A DNA stretch of 64,000 nucleotides, from assembly GCF_019703515.2 (NCBI RefSeq), contig NC_059385.1:26950001-27014000 (forward strand). The letters are read 5' to 3'. Shown here in pieces: positions 1 through 13,319 of the stretch. The position numbers and the translations under genes were made by a program. Every line of letters begins with the position of its first letter. The stretch's first letter is position 1. The DNA comes from Myxocyprinus asiaticus (Eukaryota; Chordata; Actinopteri; Cypriniformes; Catostomidae). The notes under the pieces are model-generated. The model was not told the origin of the DNA. It saw only the letters and a list, made by a program, of their open reading frames with translations, and searched no databases.

Positions 1-479
1 GAGGGCACATACACAAGAGCTTGTGTTTGCGTCTGAGCTTCTTTTCTGAAACACATTTTTGTGTGCTGTATGGAAGTGATATATAGTTCTGTCTTTCCGT
101 GAGGTGAAAGAGTGCGGCCCCTCCTCTCTGAAGAACATAAGCAGCCCTGTCTGCCAGGGGCCAGTTCTCATGACATCATTGCAGCACAGGAATGCTCTCA
201 ACCAGAAAGCAGCGAGAGGAAGAGCTCATTTCATCTCCCTCGCTCTCTCATTCCATTCCTATCTCTTTCTGAAAAGATCCATCAATCATTTATCCTCCCT
301 TAGCCTTACTTGGGAAGAATTCACTCTCTTCTTCCTTTGAGTGTCTCTTATGTTCAGTGTATCTTTCTCTTTTGTGTTATTTTCTCACAGATTTTCATCA
401 GCTTTCGCTTGTTATTAGTGGCACTTTCTAAGACAAGCATCACTATTATTATTGCTCATACTCCGGGTTTCTGAACAAA

Positions 480-1200
480 CCCCTAATCCTAAGAATTAAA
501 CTTCAGTGCGGGTTTGTACAGTATTATGGACATGAATGTCACCTCAAACCGTGCTGCTTGTTTTGTTTTTTCTCCCCAATTTGGAATGCCCAATTCCCAA
601 AGCGTTCTAAGTCCTCATGGTGGCGTAGTGACTGGCCTCAATCCGGGTGGCGGAGGACGAATCTCAGCTGCCTCCACGTGGAGGCGTGATAAGATGCGTC
701 AATCCACGCATTTTATCACGTGGCTTGTTGAGTGCGTCACCACGGAGACATAGCGCATGTAGAGGCTTCATGCTGTTCTCCGCGGCATCCACACACAACT
801 CGCCACGTGCCAAACCGAGAGCAAGAACCACATTATAGCGACCACGAGGAGGTTACCTGGTTGGAGTCACTCAGCACACACTGGATTCGAACTTGCGACT
901 CCAGAGTTGGTAGTCAGCGTCTTTACTCGCTAAGCTACCCAGGGCCCCAACCATGCTGCTTGTTGAGAAGAGGTGTGCTATTACTTTTATAAGTGATCAG
1001 ACTTGTGATTTTCACCTGGCAGGTGATCAAATGGGGTGAAAAACGTACACTGACGTACCCACATCTTATCAGACTACGTGGACCCATATCTAGGGACCAG
1101 AATATCATTGAGAGTTGGTTGTGGGCTCTAATGACTTGACTTGCAACCACCCAGAACACCCAAGCAACCACACAGTAACAAAATTAAAACCATTCAGAAC
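480..1200. repeat. Unclassified dispersed repeat, copy A (split by SINE copy 1)
   Basis: ATGGACATGAATGTCACCTC, TTGTTGAGAAGAGGTGTGCT, AAGTGATCAGAC and the ATATCTAGGGACCAGAA block match 21913-22195 in the same order and strand. No ORF. Confidence 0.7.
563..949 (-). mobile_element. tRNA-derived SINE, copy 1
   Basis: On the minus strand it begins with a tRNA-like head (GGGTAGCTTAGCG A-box area, AGTTCGAATCC B box), followed by the family body, and ends in the A-rich tail. It is flanked by ACCRTGCTGCTTGTT direct repeats at 548-562 and 950-964 (one mismatch), the expected target-site duplication. It inserted into an older unclassified repeat (about 480-1200). Confidence 0.9.
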
Positions 1201-1824
1201 ACTTTAACTTGTGTGTTGAAGGTTTATTGTGGGATATTTTCAACTTTTTGTCTTTGGACAGCGTCTGTGGCATGCTGCAAATTATGACAGACTTTTGACT
1301 TGTCCCTCATTTCTTTCAAGATGAATAGAAACAGTACAGTAATCTATTTACAAATCACAATTGTAGTCTATGGGGCAAATGAGCCTGAGGATTTGAAAGC
1401 AGAAATTGGCTCGTGTTTTTGTGAAAGCACTCCCATGAATTCTTAAGTAAAATGTTAAGTAAATTGTTGTCTAAATTGTCCTTTTGAAGTTGGAATAGTT
1501 TTCTAGGTGGAGTTAAGCCGTAGTCACACTACGCTTTCTTTAAGCATGTGAAATTATTTCGGACAACACAATGCACATGATGTGATGTCACCTTCGAGGG
1601 CTTCCAGTTTTAATAACAAAATATATCACAAATAGCAAATAATATTTTATTCAAAATATACCGTGTACTCACTTTCTTGCAACAATAAAAACAAACATTC
1701 TTGAAATATGTATTCTTTGTATTGAGCCAAGAAGTCGTGTGACGTTTAAATCCTCTGTTTGTCACACGTCTTCTCGTCATACAAATTCGCAGGTCAGAGT
1801 TTGCCAAACTGAACCTTCTTTACT

Positions 1825-1960
1825 CACCCTCATGCCATCCCAGATGTGTATGACTTTCTTTCTTCTGCAGAACACAAATTAAGATTTTTAGAAGAATATT
1901 TCAGCTCTGTGGGTCCATACAATGCAAGTGAATAGTGATAAGATATGAAGGTAAATCGGT
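1825..1960 (+). repeat. Fragment of the foldback MITE family seen at 37.9 kb
   Basis: CTCACCCTCATGCCATCCCA through AGAATATTTCAGCTCTGTGG and the CCATACAATGCAAGTGAATA segment match the left arm of the element at 37863-38577. Only one arm is present. Confidence 0.75.
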
Positions 1961-2560
1961 TGCAAAACTCGAGAGCTTGTAGATTTGAATTTGAGAACTT
2001 GTACAATAAATATTTATATTTGTAAGTTGAAATTTACACTCACAGCAACAATGTGAATAAAAATCTGAAGTTGAATGTTGCAATCTGCACTCACAGACAA
2101 TAATCAAAAGCCTGTGTTTTGAATTCAAATTTGTAGGCAAATAGTCACAAATGTGTAAAATGACGTTCGCATAAATACAACGACAGACACAAACTTGTAT
2201 TGCACATTAACTTTTGTACTTTAATTCACTTTCGCAGTACAACTACAAATCGGCAGTTACAACCTCTCAAAACTGGCACTACAACTTCAAATCTTCCCGC
2301 CATGACTTTTGCAAATACCTTTGCGATAAACCTGTAGCAAAACTCACACTCACTTGTGCACCCAGATGCGAGAGAGAAGGCTGCCGGTGTTGGGCGGGGG
2401 CAGCGCCAACGAAGTTGTGACCAATCACAAGAGCTGGAACAACTAATGCCGGACCAATCAAAACGGATACCCTCACTCACACTTATCAAAGCACACACAT
2501 CTGAAGTGCAATTAATACAAGAATACAAGAATAACTGAGAATTCTGCTATAAACATCATG
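1960..2560. other. AT-rich block with recurrent TACAACTTCAAAT-type motifs
   Basis: Motifs like TTTGAATTTGAGAACTTG, ACAACTACAAATC and ACAACTTCAAATC recur in both orientations between about 1980 and 2300. This suggests a decayed palindromic repeat. No coding sense. Confidence 0.4.
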
Positions 2561-2726
2561 TTTGTGCTAAAGTAAATGCAAGCATAATTAGGAGAAACAG
2601 TGTGCCGGTTTTTAGTGCTTTATTTTTCTTCTTTTACAGTTTTGCGCTTATTACGCATTAACACACTGACGCAGTGATTGATGTCATCATGAAATCATGT
2701 ACCTCCTCTCGAGATCCAAACACAAG

Positions 2727-3123
2727 TGTTCAAAAGACCCATATTACACCACCCCTGGAGTCTCAAGTTCAAATCCAGGGCGTGCTGAGTGACTTCAGCC
2801 AGGTCTCCTAAGCAACCAAATTGGCCTCGTTGCTCGGGTGGGTAAAGTCACATGGGGTAACCTCCTCATGGTCACTATAATGTGGTTCGCTCTCGGTGGG
2901 GCGCATGGTGAGTTGTGCGTGGATGCCACGGAGAATAGCGTGACGCCTCCACATGCGCTATGTTTCCGCGGTAAGGCGCTCAACAAGCCACATGATAAGA
3001 TGCGTGGATTGACGGTCTTGGACGTGGAGGCAACTGGGATTCAGCCTCTGCCACCCGGATTGAGGCAAGTCACTACGCCACCACGAGGACTTAGAGCGCA
3101 TTGGGAATTCCAAATTAGGGAGA
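2727..3123 (+). mobile_element. tRNA-derived SINE, copy 2 (degraded head)
   Basis: Same family as the copy at 20175-20604. The B box (AGTTCAAATCC near 2765) and body are clear to GGGAATTCCAAATTAGG, and an A-rich tail follows. The A-box half of the tRNA head has decayed, so the left border is approximate. No clear target-site duplication. Confidence 0.85.
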
Positions 3124-3537
3124 AAAGGGGAGAAGAAAAAACAAAAACATTATGACCAGGTGTCAACAGTGATGTATCTCGCCTGTCCACTTGTGATTGG
3201 ATAGGCCCAGTGTTTCCCATTAATTACCTAGACTTTGGTGGCCCGCCACAGTAATGAACCGAAAATATTTTTACACTTCTCACAATAACATAAAACATTG
3301 TGTTTTGCGCCGTTGCTTCGGCAAACCATCTCTCACTCCCAGTTAGTCCGGGATGCAAGCATGTGTGTGTGCGCCATCAGCAGTGTGGCAAATACGGAAA
3401 TTACGCACTATTTAAATGTATATTTAGGAAAAGCCCAAGTAAGGGTCGCTCACTCTTATTCTCTGCGATTGCAGGAAGCAGCCTGGCTCTGACACAATGG
3501 CTCACATCAAACAGCAAGGCTATGCACTGCATTACCG

Positions 3538-3538
<1 letters not shown>

Positions 3539-3585
<47 letters not shown>
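3539..3585 (+). repeat. (CA)n microsatellite
   Basis: About 23 CA units without interruption. Confidence 0.97.
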
Positions 3586-3586
<1 letters not shown>

Positions 3587-4261
3587 AATGCCAGCCAGGC
3601 CAATCAAAACACAGTGAACAGAAAGCACAAACAAGAGCTGGACAAACAGGACATTCCAGCTGCCGGGTGCAACGGATTCCTCACCGCGGCTAATCGCAGA
3701 GCCAGAGAGTGAGAGCGACCAGGGTGCCAACAGGAAATACGCTCCTATTATACACACTCTCTCGAACACACACACTGCGGCTAAAGTCACATACACTGAC
3801 CCCGTCCCTATAGATAGACTCCTTGCATTAGATGGACACATAGGCGATGTAAGCAATGGTATACTGACTAACTACATACTGAATACCATGCAGTACTGTA
3901 TAGTGCCTTTGTTTAAAAAAAAAAATTGTATGTGAAGCACAATCCACTTGGCAGTCTGATCAAATAATGTTTGAAATCGCCTAATGTTAAAATTCAAAAT
4001 ATTTTATTTTCTGGTTCATTCGTCACAGTGGAAATGGAAGGTCAAGCAAACTGCATTGTGCAATAAAGTATTGCAAACAAGATACACTTCCGATGTGGGA
4101 GAAATGTGGAAAGGTTAGACCAACCACAATGTTTTGCAACTATTGATTTAAGGTTTAAGATAATCTTGAGAAATCACATCGAGTTTAGATTTCCACTGAT
4201 TGACAGAAAACAGCACTTGCACACAAGCCTGGACCAATCTAAGCCTCAGATGACACACCCA

Positions 4262-4450
4262 TCCGTTCCCTGACCACCTGATGCATATTGCTCATAAAAA
4301 TGTCAAAAGGCTGGCTGAAATCACCAGTTCCAATCCGATTGGCTGGTTTCTATGCAACTGCCGGGAATAAGGGCACACAAGCTTTTTATCAGTCCTCCTG
4401 GAAACAAAGTTATGTTTACAAGGTACTGGGTTGATCCAGTGAGAGCATGA
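4262..4450 (+). repeat. Unclassified dispersed repeat, copy 1 (partner at 23317-23510)
   Basis: Shares the ordered blocks GACCACCTGATGCATA, TTTTTATCAGTCCTCC and GGTACTGGGTTGATCC with GACCGACTGATGCATA, TTTTTATCAGTCCGTC and TGTACCAGGTTGACC at 23317-23510. No ORF or terminal repeats seen. Confidence 0.6.
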
Positions 4451-5039
4451 GGAAGAACTAGTCACTGGATTTGCCAAAGTTTGCCAGGTTAGTGGCATCA
4501 AATCTTTCAAAGCTACTCAAATATTTGAAGCATTTGATATACTGAAGCAGAAATCATGTGGTTTGAAGCACATAAATCTGTTCCTAAATGACAACAAAAA
4601 TTCACACTTAGTTTAATTTGTCAACAAACAACATCCAACAGTGTATGTGTGTAGTGTAGTGCTGTGTAGTGTACATAGATTGCATGAGATTTACGTAATT
4701 TATTTTTGAAAGTCATGAAAATTCCACCATGTGTCATTTCCAGCACATCTCAAATTCTGTATCGCCTTCTTTGTCTTGGCAAGTCTTTTTTCATATCTAA
4801 AATTTAACGTATCCTAAATACACGTTTAAATAGTATTTTCACTCCTTTTGCATAATTTGGACAAATGACAGCTTAATTACAAATGATGCCCAAATAAAGT
4901 ATTCTGCTCACAAGTGATATTTACAACATCACTTGTCTCATATTTCATCTCAAGCATGCTCTTCACTGACACTTTTGTTGACTTGTTTAACACATACATT
5001 AACTTTTAAAAAACTTGCCCTATACTCCCTGCTAATTCA

Positions 5040-5812
5040 GAGTCTGGGGGACGGAGCTTCAACTTCTCTCAAGAGATTATGGGAGAAAGATTTAAACTTG
5101 GTATAGAGTGTGGGCTAGTATTCTAAAGAACGTCAAGTCTGCATCTAGAGATGCAAGGGTGCGCCTTATGCAATTCAAGATTTTACATCGGTTCTATTGG
5201 ACCCCCTCTAGATTGTATAGGCTTGGTCTTAAAGACACACCCACCTGCTGGCGATACCAATCAGAGGATGGAGACATAACCCATGTTTTTTGGGGGGTGT
5301 TAAGATCCAGGAGTTTTGGTTGAAGGTTCAGAGTCTTGTGTTTGATGTATTGGGCACTCGGGTTTCATTTTGCCCCAGACTCTGTATTTTGGGCGATAGG
5401 GCGGTCATCGACCTTGAGAATAGACACGTAAAGAGTTGGGCTTAACCAGCGTCATGATCACCAGACAGATTATTTTAAGTGGTTGGAGGTCGGCTGGAGC
5501 GCCCTCATTTCAGGAGTGGTGCTCGGAGATGGGGAGGGTGGCGGCCTTTGAAGAAGGGTCTTTTAGAAGACTAGGGAAATTTGTTTATGGAGAAATGGGA
5601 CAGATATCTGACATTGCTGGACATGTGATTATTATTAATATTTTTTTATTTTTGTGTGTGTCTATAATCATGTGTATGTGACCACAGGGATGTTTGTTGG
5701 GGGTCAGGGCGGGGTTGGGGATTGGGAGGGGTGGTTGTGGGGTTTAAATGTTGATTCCATGTATATATGTTTTGCTCTTCTTTATTTAATGTAGGAATCA
5801 ATAAAAAAAAAC
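5040..5812 (+). mobile_element. 5'-truncated L1/Tx1-type LINE 3' end
   Basis: The plus frame at 5156-5280 reads RLMQFKILHRFYWTPSRLYR then DTPTCWRYQSEDGDITHVFW, the C-terminal cysteine/histidine region typical of L1/Tx1-clade ORF2. A 3' UTR and AATAAAAAAAAA tail end near 5812. The coding part has frame breaks after about 5320. Approximate repeats of AAAACTTGCCCT type flank it (5012 and 5804), so a target-site duplication is possible. Confidence 0.75.
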
Positions 5813-6639
5813 CTTGCCTGATGTGGTCGAAAAGATGGCAACACTACTGGACAGTTGAAATTTTTTACAAATTGATAGAAATATTTTCACACAATAAATA
5901 CTGAAACAGTTTATGTTTATTTCACTCTTTGTTTAGATGATCATAGTTTTAATTATTTTTATTTTTATAATGGTTTATCATAGTTTTTCAAATCCATTTT
6001 TTTATAATGGGTTTCATATTGAATGTCTGCATCTGAGACAAGGATAAAACATTCAAATCTAAAATATTAACATGACAGGCATTTGAAAAGTACCTAAAAT
6101 AAATAATGAAGGCCAGGTAAAAAGTTTCTAATTCAGTTTTAATGTGAGCTTCCTATAACGAACAGTAAAAAATTTAAATGTGTTCATTTTAATAAAAATG
6201 GACCCATAGGACATGTGTCCAAAGTTGAAGAAATACCCAAAAACAAAACAAAAGTGGTTGGTCACTTCACATGTCAGACATTCTGTCGAAGGCCAGGTGT
6301 ACATGGTGCGAGTTTTGACACTCGGGAGGTTGTGAGCCCCTGCACACGTTACGAGTCAGTTTATCTATTAATTGTACAGATGCAGTGGTACACGACACGA
6401 CTTAATGACCAGGCAAATTACAAAGCAATCGTATGAACTTTCGCACTATTTATCATTGTAAAACAAAGCCAGAGGAGGATATTGCTTTAATTCCTTGTGG
6501 CAGTAATAGCTTGCGATTTAGAAATAAAAAATAAGACGCCATGGCCAGGGGCTGCGTTAACTGAAAACTCTCCATCATTTACTGATTTGTTATTTACCGA
6601 ACAATTATGGATAATTATTTCAAATTATGTCTGACATGC

Positions 6640-7203
6640 TTAGCAGCCATATCACCCTGTAGCTCAAGACTGGTTGCCCACTGAAGCTAAGCAGGATTGA
6701 GCCTGGCCAGTACCTGGATGTGAGACCTCCTGGGGAAATCTAAGGTTGCTGCTGGAAGAGGTATTAGGGAGGCCAGCAGGGGGTGCTCACCCTACGGTCT
6801 GTGTGGGTCCTAATGCCCCAGTATAGTGACGGAGACACTATACTGTTAAAAGGCACCATCCTTCGTATGAGACATTAAACCGAAATCCTGACTCTCTGTG
6901 GTCATTAAAAATCCCAGGGCACTTCTCGTAAAGAGTAGGGGTGTAACCCCAGTGTCCTGGCCAAATTCCCCCAATGGCCCTTTTCAATCATGGCCTCCTA
7001 ATAATCCCCATCCATTAATTGGCTCTATAACTCTACTCTCTCCTCTCCACCAATAGCTGGTGTGTGGTGAGCATACTGGCGCATTATGGCTGCCGTCGCA
7101 TTATCCAGGTAGATGCTGCACACTGGTGGTGATTGAGGAGAGTCCCCTGTTCACTGTGTAAAGCTCTTTAAGTGTAGTGTCAGAATGTAACGTTCATTCA
7201 TCC
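6640..7203 (+). mobile_element. SINE3-type retroposon (5S rRNA-derived)
   Basis: The first roughly 100 bp resemble 5S rRNA rather than a tRNA: GCAGCCATATCACCCTG, then GAAGCTAAGCAGGATTGAGC, CTGGCCAGTACCTGGATG and GAGACCTCCTGGG. These match the 5S internal promoter region. The body and the GTAAAGCTCTTTAAGTGTAG tail match what is known of the zebrafish SINE3 family. It is not a functional 5S gene because the sequence runs on for 450 bp without a terminator. Confidence 0.88.
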
Positions 7204-7715
7204 ATTTTACAGATTCAGATTTCGAGGGGAGGCTGTCTGATTGCATGACTGCGTACATCAATCATTACAGCAGTATGTAACCACCAGTTACTGCATGATT
7301 ATAAAACACAAAGTAAAAATTTATAAGAAATTGCACAAAATCGGTGCATCGATTATGACAATTATATTGGATTTATTCTAATTGCAAACATGAAGTTCGC
7401 AGCAGAATTCTGAATTATTTAAGTGGAGCACCTGTATAATTGTTCTTTAGATGTGCTTTCTTCATCTGTGCATGTTAATATCCTACATACTGAAGAAGGT
7501 CAATGAGTTCTTGTCCATATGAATGTGCTTTAAGGCCACACATAGCCGACAAAGTCTGAAAGTCTTGTTTCAGCGCAGCGGTTGATTGACAGGTAGAACT
7601 TTCACCGGATTTGTGCTTGGGGGGGGGAAATATCCACTAATGTGTGTATATAAAAATATATAATGGATGCTGCATGCCCCTGAATGTAGCCCTTGAACTT
7701 AAATGAATGCAAGTA

Positions 7716-9121
<1,406 letters not shown>

Positions 9122-9124
9122 TAT

Positions 9125-10245
9125 GACGTATAAAATTAGACCATAACAGAATTTTTTTCAACTCATTCTGCCAGAGTGATTATGTTTTTATTTTTCTAGG
9201 TCAATCTCTAGGTATGGCAAAGGATTTGTTTGAAGAGCAGAGAACAGTATGACCTTTCTGTCAAATCCAACTCAGTTATGTGGTTGTGAAAAATATGGGA
9301 AAGCACAGTTGTAACATGACCATTTTCTGCAAATGTGTAAAAGCATCATGAACAATCAGTTTTCATAGATTGTGCGAGCTGTAACGCCTTCTCCTGATTT
9401 GCCAACTTCATGTAGATCACCAAAACATCTCCACCACGTGCACCAAGAATTTCCACGAGATTTCTCCCAACAGTAAAAAAAAAAAAAAAAAAAAAGGTTG
9501 GGAGCTGACACGATGGGTGAGGAAAATGTTATACATCTAAACCAGACTTTATGCCGATAGTCAAAAATCTAGCTACACGAAACTACTCTTTTCATTGGGG
9601 GTCGAAAGAAAAAAAGAAAAGGAAAATCTAACAAGTTTCCTGTGGTTTTCAAAAGACGCACTTCATGCGATCTTTCTACCCCCTCCTCATCTATCAGTCT
9701 CTCCAACACGCAGATTCAATTATTCTCACACTGACTTTCTCTCACACGCTTTCCCACACACACACATCTCCAGCACGTTGGGCTCTGCTCCGGTGCAGAC
9801 AGCCTGTCAGTCAGTATGTCAGAGTGGCCCCAGAAACAGGACTCATAGGCTGTTTGCCACATACACACACACAGTGTGTAACGCAGTGGGAAATATTTGG
9901 GATGGTTTCCCTTGGAATGTCTTGGCATGTCTCAGGAATGTGTCTCTGCTCTTGACTCCTCTAACTCTCTCTCCTTTTCCCTTTCCTTCTGGCCCTATTT
10001 AGGCAAGGGTCAGGGTAGAACAGCATGGCAACAGCTACTCACAAACTAACTGTACGTCTGTTTTTGCACTCATTAGCCTAGATTTAAGTTTTTCCTTCCA
10101 TTAAAGTTAACATGAAACAGCGCTGACAACCAAATGTATGTGCCTGATCTCATGAAAAGTCCGTGACTGTGGCAGCATTTTTGCAAAATGCTATTACGTG
10201 GCTCATAATGCGGCAATTCCGAGGTGAAATGCCCAGTCGGTCAAC
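9125..10245. other. No gene recognised
   Basis: Contains an A-run at 9475-9495 and a CT/CA-rich stretch at 9660-9770. The 135-codon plus frame at 9595 is low in complexity (Ser/His/Pro-rich) and shows no family signature. Confidence 0.5.
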
Positions 10246-10263
10246 TATTTTTATGTACATTTT

Positions 10264-10692
10264 TTAATATTTTTTAAAATTTTGTCCCCAATTTGAAATG
10301 CCCAATTCCCAGTGCTTTCTAAGTCCTTGTAGTGGCGTAGTGACTCGCCTCAATCCGGGTGGCGGAGGACGAATCTCAATTGCCTCCGCGTCTGAGACCA
10401 TCAATCTGCGCATCTTATCATGTGGCTTGTTGAGCGTGTTACCGCGGAGACGTAGCGCATGTGGAGGCCCATGCTATTCTCCGTGGCATCCACACACAAC
10501 TCACTACGCGCCCCACCGAGAGCGAGAACCACACATGGAGGTTACCCCATGTGACTCTACCCTCCTTAGCAACCGGGACAATTTGGTTGCTTAGGAGACC
10601 TGACTGGAGTCACTCAGTACACCTTGGATTCGAACTTGCGACTCCAGGGATGGCAGTCAGCGTCAATACTCACTGAGCTAACCAGGCCCCCG
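10264..10692 (-). mobile_element. tRNA-derived SINE, copy 3
   Basis: Full-length minus-strand copy, flanked by TTTTTATGYACATTTT repeats at 10248-10263 and 10693-10708 (one mismatch). The tRNA-like head is near 10690 and the T-rich complement of the tail is at the low-coordinate end. Confidence 0.92.
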
Positions 10693-10708
10693 TTTTTATG
10701 CACATTTT

Positions 10709-12065
10709 GAAACTGCACATAAGAAATCCTGAATGGAAACGCTTGATATGCGAATAAACTTTCTAAGTTTCTAAATTCGCTTAAAATTTAATGCGCAAGG
10801 AGGAGATGTGACTAACCCACTATAAGTTCTGACCTTGGCACACAATTCTTTGAACACAGAATTTGAACACGCTTGACATTTGGAAGTGTTTAACCCACAG
10901 CTGGTCGATAAAGTGGGTCCTCACAATCAGCCAGAACAGTTTTGAGAGCGGGCGCTCCCAGGTAAGCAGAGACCGGAGGTGTGTGGGCATCGCAGCTATT
11001 TCAGCCCACATTATTTCAGATATTACACTTATTCTGTGGTGTCTCGTAGATGCATTTAATAAAATGAGATACTTGTTCCAATCTTGCAAATACAACTGTC
11101 TCCAAAACAGGGAGAGGTCATTCAACTGCTCCATCATAACGAGGCGGCTCCCTCATGATAATGCGCATTACATAGTGGATGGAAACGCGCAACAATACGA
11201 ATTTAAGTCGAATTTTTAGAAATGCGCTTAAAAAATGCTAAACATTTTGGATGGAAGCCCAGCATGTGTAGCGCTAAAATAACCCCAACATCCCAAACAG
11301 ATTAGTTTTTTTTTTTAAGGTTAATGCTTTATGGAGTTTTAAAATCAACAAAATTAACCTCCCAACCCTAAACCTTAAACCTAAACCCAACTGATAGTGT
11401 CATAAAGAGCAAATAATACAATTGCTAAAGCATCCACTTTATGTGGTGCTTCTGTGATACTTTCATTCATGTGTTGACTTGCATGATCTTCAGGACTTGT
11501 ATCCCGGTCCTTTGCATCGGCAGTGCAGCACTCTATCAGTTGAACTACTGTGCAATTTGATTGCACTCAAACAAAATTGTAAATGTAGTTAGTTATGTAA
11601 CCCAAACATCAAAATGCATCGTCTTACAAGTCATGTACTATAGTAAAAATGTTTTGATGTTATAAGATGGCATTGTGTGAGGAGGAGTGAAAAGAAGGCA
11701 AACATTTTTGTCTTTTAGAATAACATGCACTGAAGAGAACAAAAAAACAGACATTTACAGAATGTCTAAGCTGTTCTTTTCCATACAATGAAAGTGAAAA
11801 GGAACTGACTAAAAAAAAGCACCATAAAAGTGTCATAAAAGTAGTCCATACGCCATTGCATGGCTTTGCGAGTCTGAACTTAAGCTGTTATTCACTGAAA
11901 ATCTTGCTTGATAGCCGAGGTCTCCATTTACTTTCATTCTATGGAAATTAGCAGCTTAAACATTCTGCTATAAATAACTCCTATCGTGTTCCACAAAGAA
12001 AGAAAGTCATACGGGTTTAAAAAGACATGAAAGTAAGAAAATTCTGGAAAAAAAAATATATATAT
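10709..12065. other. No gene; probable degraded MITEs
   Basis: The GGATGGAAACGCG/AATGCGCATT motifs around 10735 and 11160-11270 resemble the two arms of an old inverted-repeat element into which SINE copy 3 inserted. Around 11780-12030 is a partial copy of the foldback MITE family. Confidence 0.4.
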
Positions 12066-12068
12066 ATA

Positions 12069-13315
12069 CACTATATTGCCAAAAGTATTCGCTCACCCAT
12101 CCAAATAATTGAATTCAGGTGTTCCAATCACTTCCATGGCCACAGGTGTATAAAATGAAGCACCTAGGCATGCAGACTGCTTCTACAAACATTTGTGAAA
12201 GAATGGGCCGCTCTCAGGAGCTCAGTGAATTCCAGCGTGGTACTGTGATAGGATGCCACCTGTGCAACAAGTCCAGTCGTGAAATTTCCTCGCTACTAAA
12301 TATTCCACAGTCAACTGTCAGTGGTATTATAACAAAGTAGAAGCGATTGGGAATGACAGCAACTCAGCCACGAAGTGGTAGGCCACGTAAAATGACAGAG
12401 CGGGGTCAGCGGATGCTGAGGCGCATAGTGCGCAGAGGTCGCCAACTTTCTGCAGAGTCAATCGCTACAGACCTCCAAAGTTCATGTGGCCTTCAGATTA
12501 GCTCAAGAACAGTGCATAGAGAGCTTCATGGAATGGGTTTCCATGGCTGAGCAGCTGCATCCAAGCCATACATCACCAAGTGCAATGCAAAGCGTCGGAT
12601 GCAGTGGTGTAAAGCACGCCGCCACTGGACTCTAGAGCAGTGGAGACGCGTTCTCTGGAGTGACGAATCACGCTTCTCCATCTGGCAATCTGATGGATGA
12701 GTCTGGGTTTGGCGGTTGCCAGGAGAACGGTACTTGTCTGACTGCATTGTGCCAACTGTGAAGTTTGGTGGAGGGGGATTATGGTGTGGGGTTGTTTTTC
12801 AGGAGCTGGGCTTGGCCCCTTAGTTCCAGTGAAAGGAACACTGAATGCTTCAGCATACCAAGAGATTTTGGACAATTCCATGCTCCCAACTTTGTGGGAA
12901 CAGTTTGGGGATGGCCCCTTCCTGTTCCAACATGACTGCGCACCAGTGCACAAAGCAAGGTCCATAAAGACATGGATGAGCAAGTTTGGTGTGGAAGAAC
13001 TTGACTGGCCTGCACAGAGTCCTGACCTCAACCCTATAGAGCACCTTTGGGATGAATTAGAGCGAAGACTGCGAGCCAGGCCTTCTCGTCCAACATCAGT
13101 GTCTGACCTCACAAATGGGCTTCTGGAAGAATGGTCAAAAATTCCCATAAACACACTCCTAAACCTTGTGGAAAGCCTTCCCAGAAGAGTTGAAGCTGTT
13201 ATAGCTGCAAAGGGTGGGCCGACGTCATATTAAACCCTATGGATTAAGAATGGGATGTCACTTAAGTTCATATGCATCTAAAGGCAGATGAGCGAATACT
13301 TTTGGCAATATAGTG
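12069..13315 (+). mobile_element. Near full-length Tc1-like transposon
   Basis: Inverted ends CACTATATTGCCAAAAGTAT at 12069 and the complement ending at 13315, each next to TA. At 1247 bp with a single transposase frame it has the usual Tc1 size. It is a different Tc1 family from the copy at 7.7 kb, judged by its ends and protein. Confidence 0.95.
12205..13233 (+). pseudogene. Tc1 transposase, three stops and one frameshift
   Basis: Reads MGRSQELSEFQRGTVIGC, then [46 protein letters not shown] and [17 protein letters not shown]. The two catalytic D residues and the final E are all present. Stops occur at 12338 (TAG), 12548 (TGA) and near 12698 (TGA), and one base is lost in the G-run near 12772. 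The protein ends normally (AAKGGPTSY). It is a lightly damaged copy. Confidence 0.95.
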
Positions 13316-13319
13316 TATA

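Larger units (their letters stand above)
3130..5035. other. Intergenic; possible hAT end at 3208
   Basis: CAGTGTTTCCCATTAATTAC at about 3205 looks like a hAT terminus, but no matching right end was found. Apart from the microsatellite and the repeat at 4262, nothing recognisable. Confidence 0.4.

Noticed and set aside
530..600. Possible SECIS-like hairpin (ATGA...AAA) in the 0.5/21.9-kb repeat
   Set aside because: No matching 3' GA quartet opposite the ATGA, no selenoprotein exon nearby, and the stem differs between the two copies.
3401..3856. 151-codon minus frame with a long Cys-Val run
   Set aside because: The run is translation of the (CA)n microsatellite. No family signature on either side.
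3205..3900. hAT element beginning CAGTGTTTCCC
   Set aside because: Only one terminus is visible. No complementary end or 8-bp duplication was found.
6640..6760. Possible 5S rRNA gene
   Set aside because: Diverged 5S-like head that continues into the SINE3 body without a T-run terminator.
9595..10002. 135-codon plus frame
   Set aside because: Low-complexity Ser/His/Pro/Phe composition over a CT/CA-rich stretch. No splice or domain evidence.
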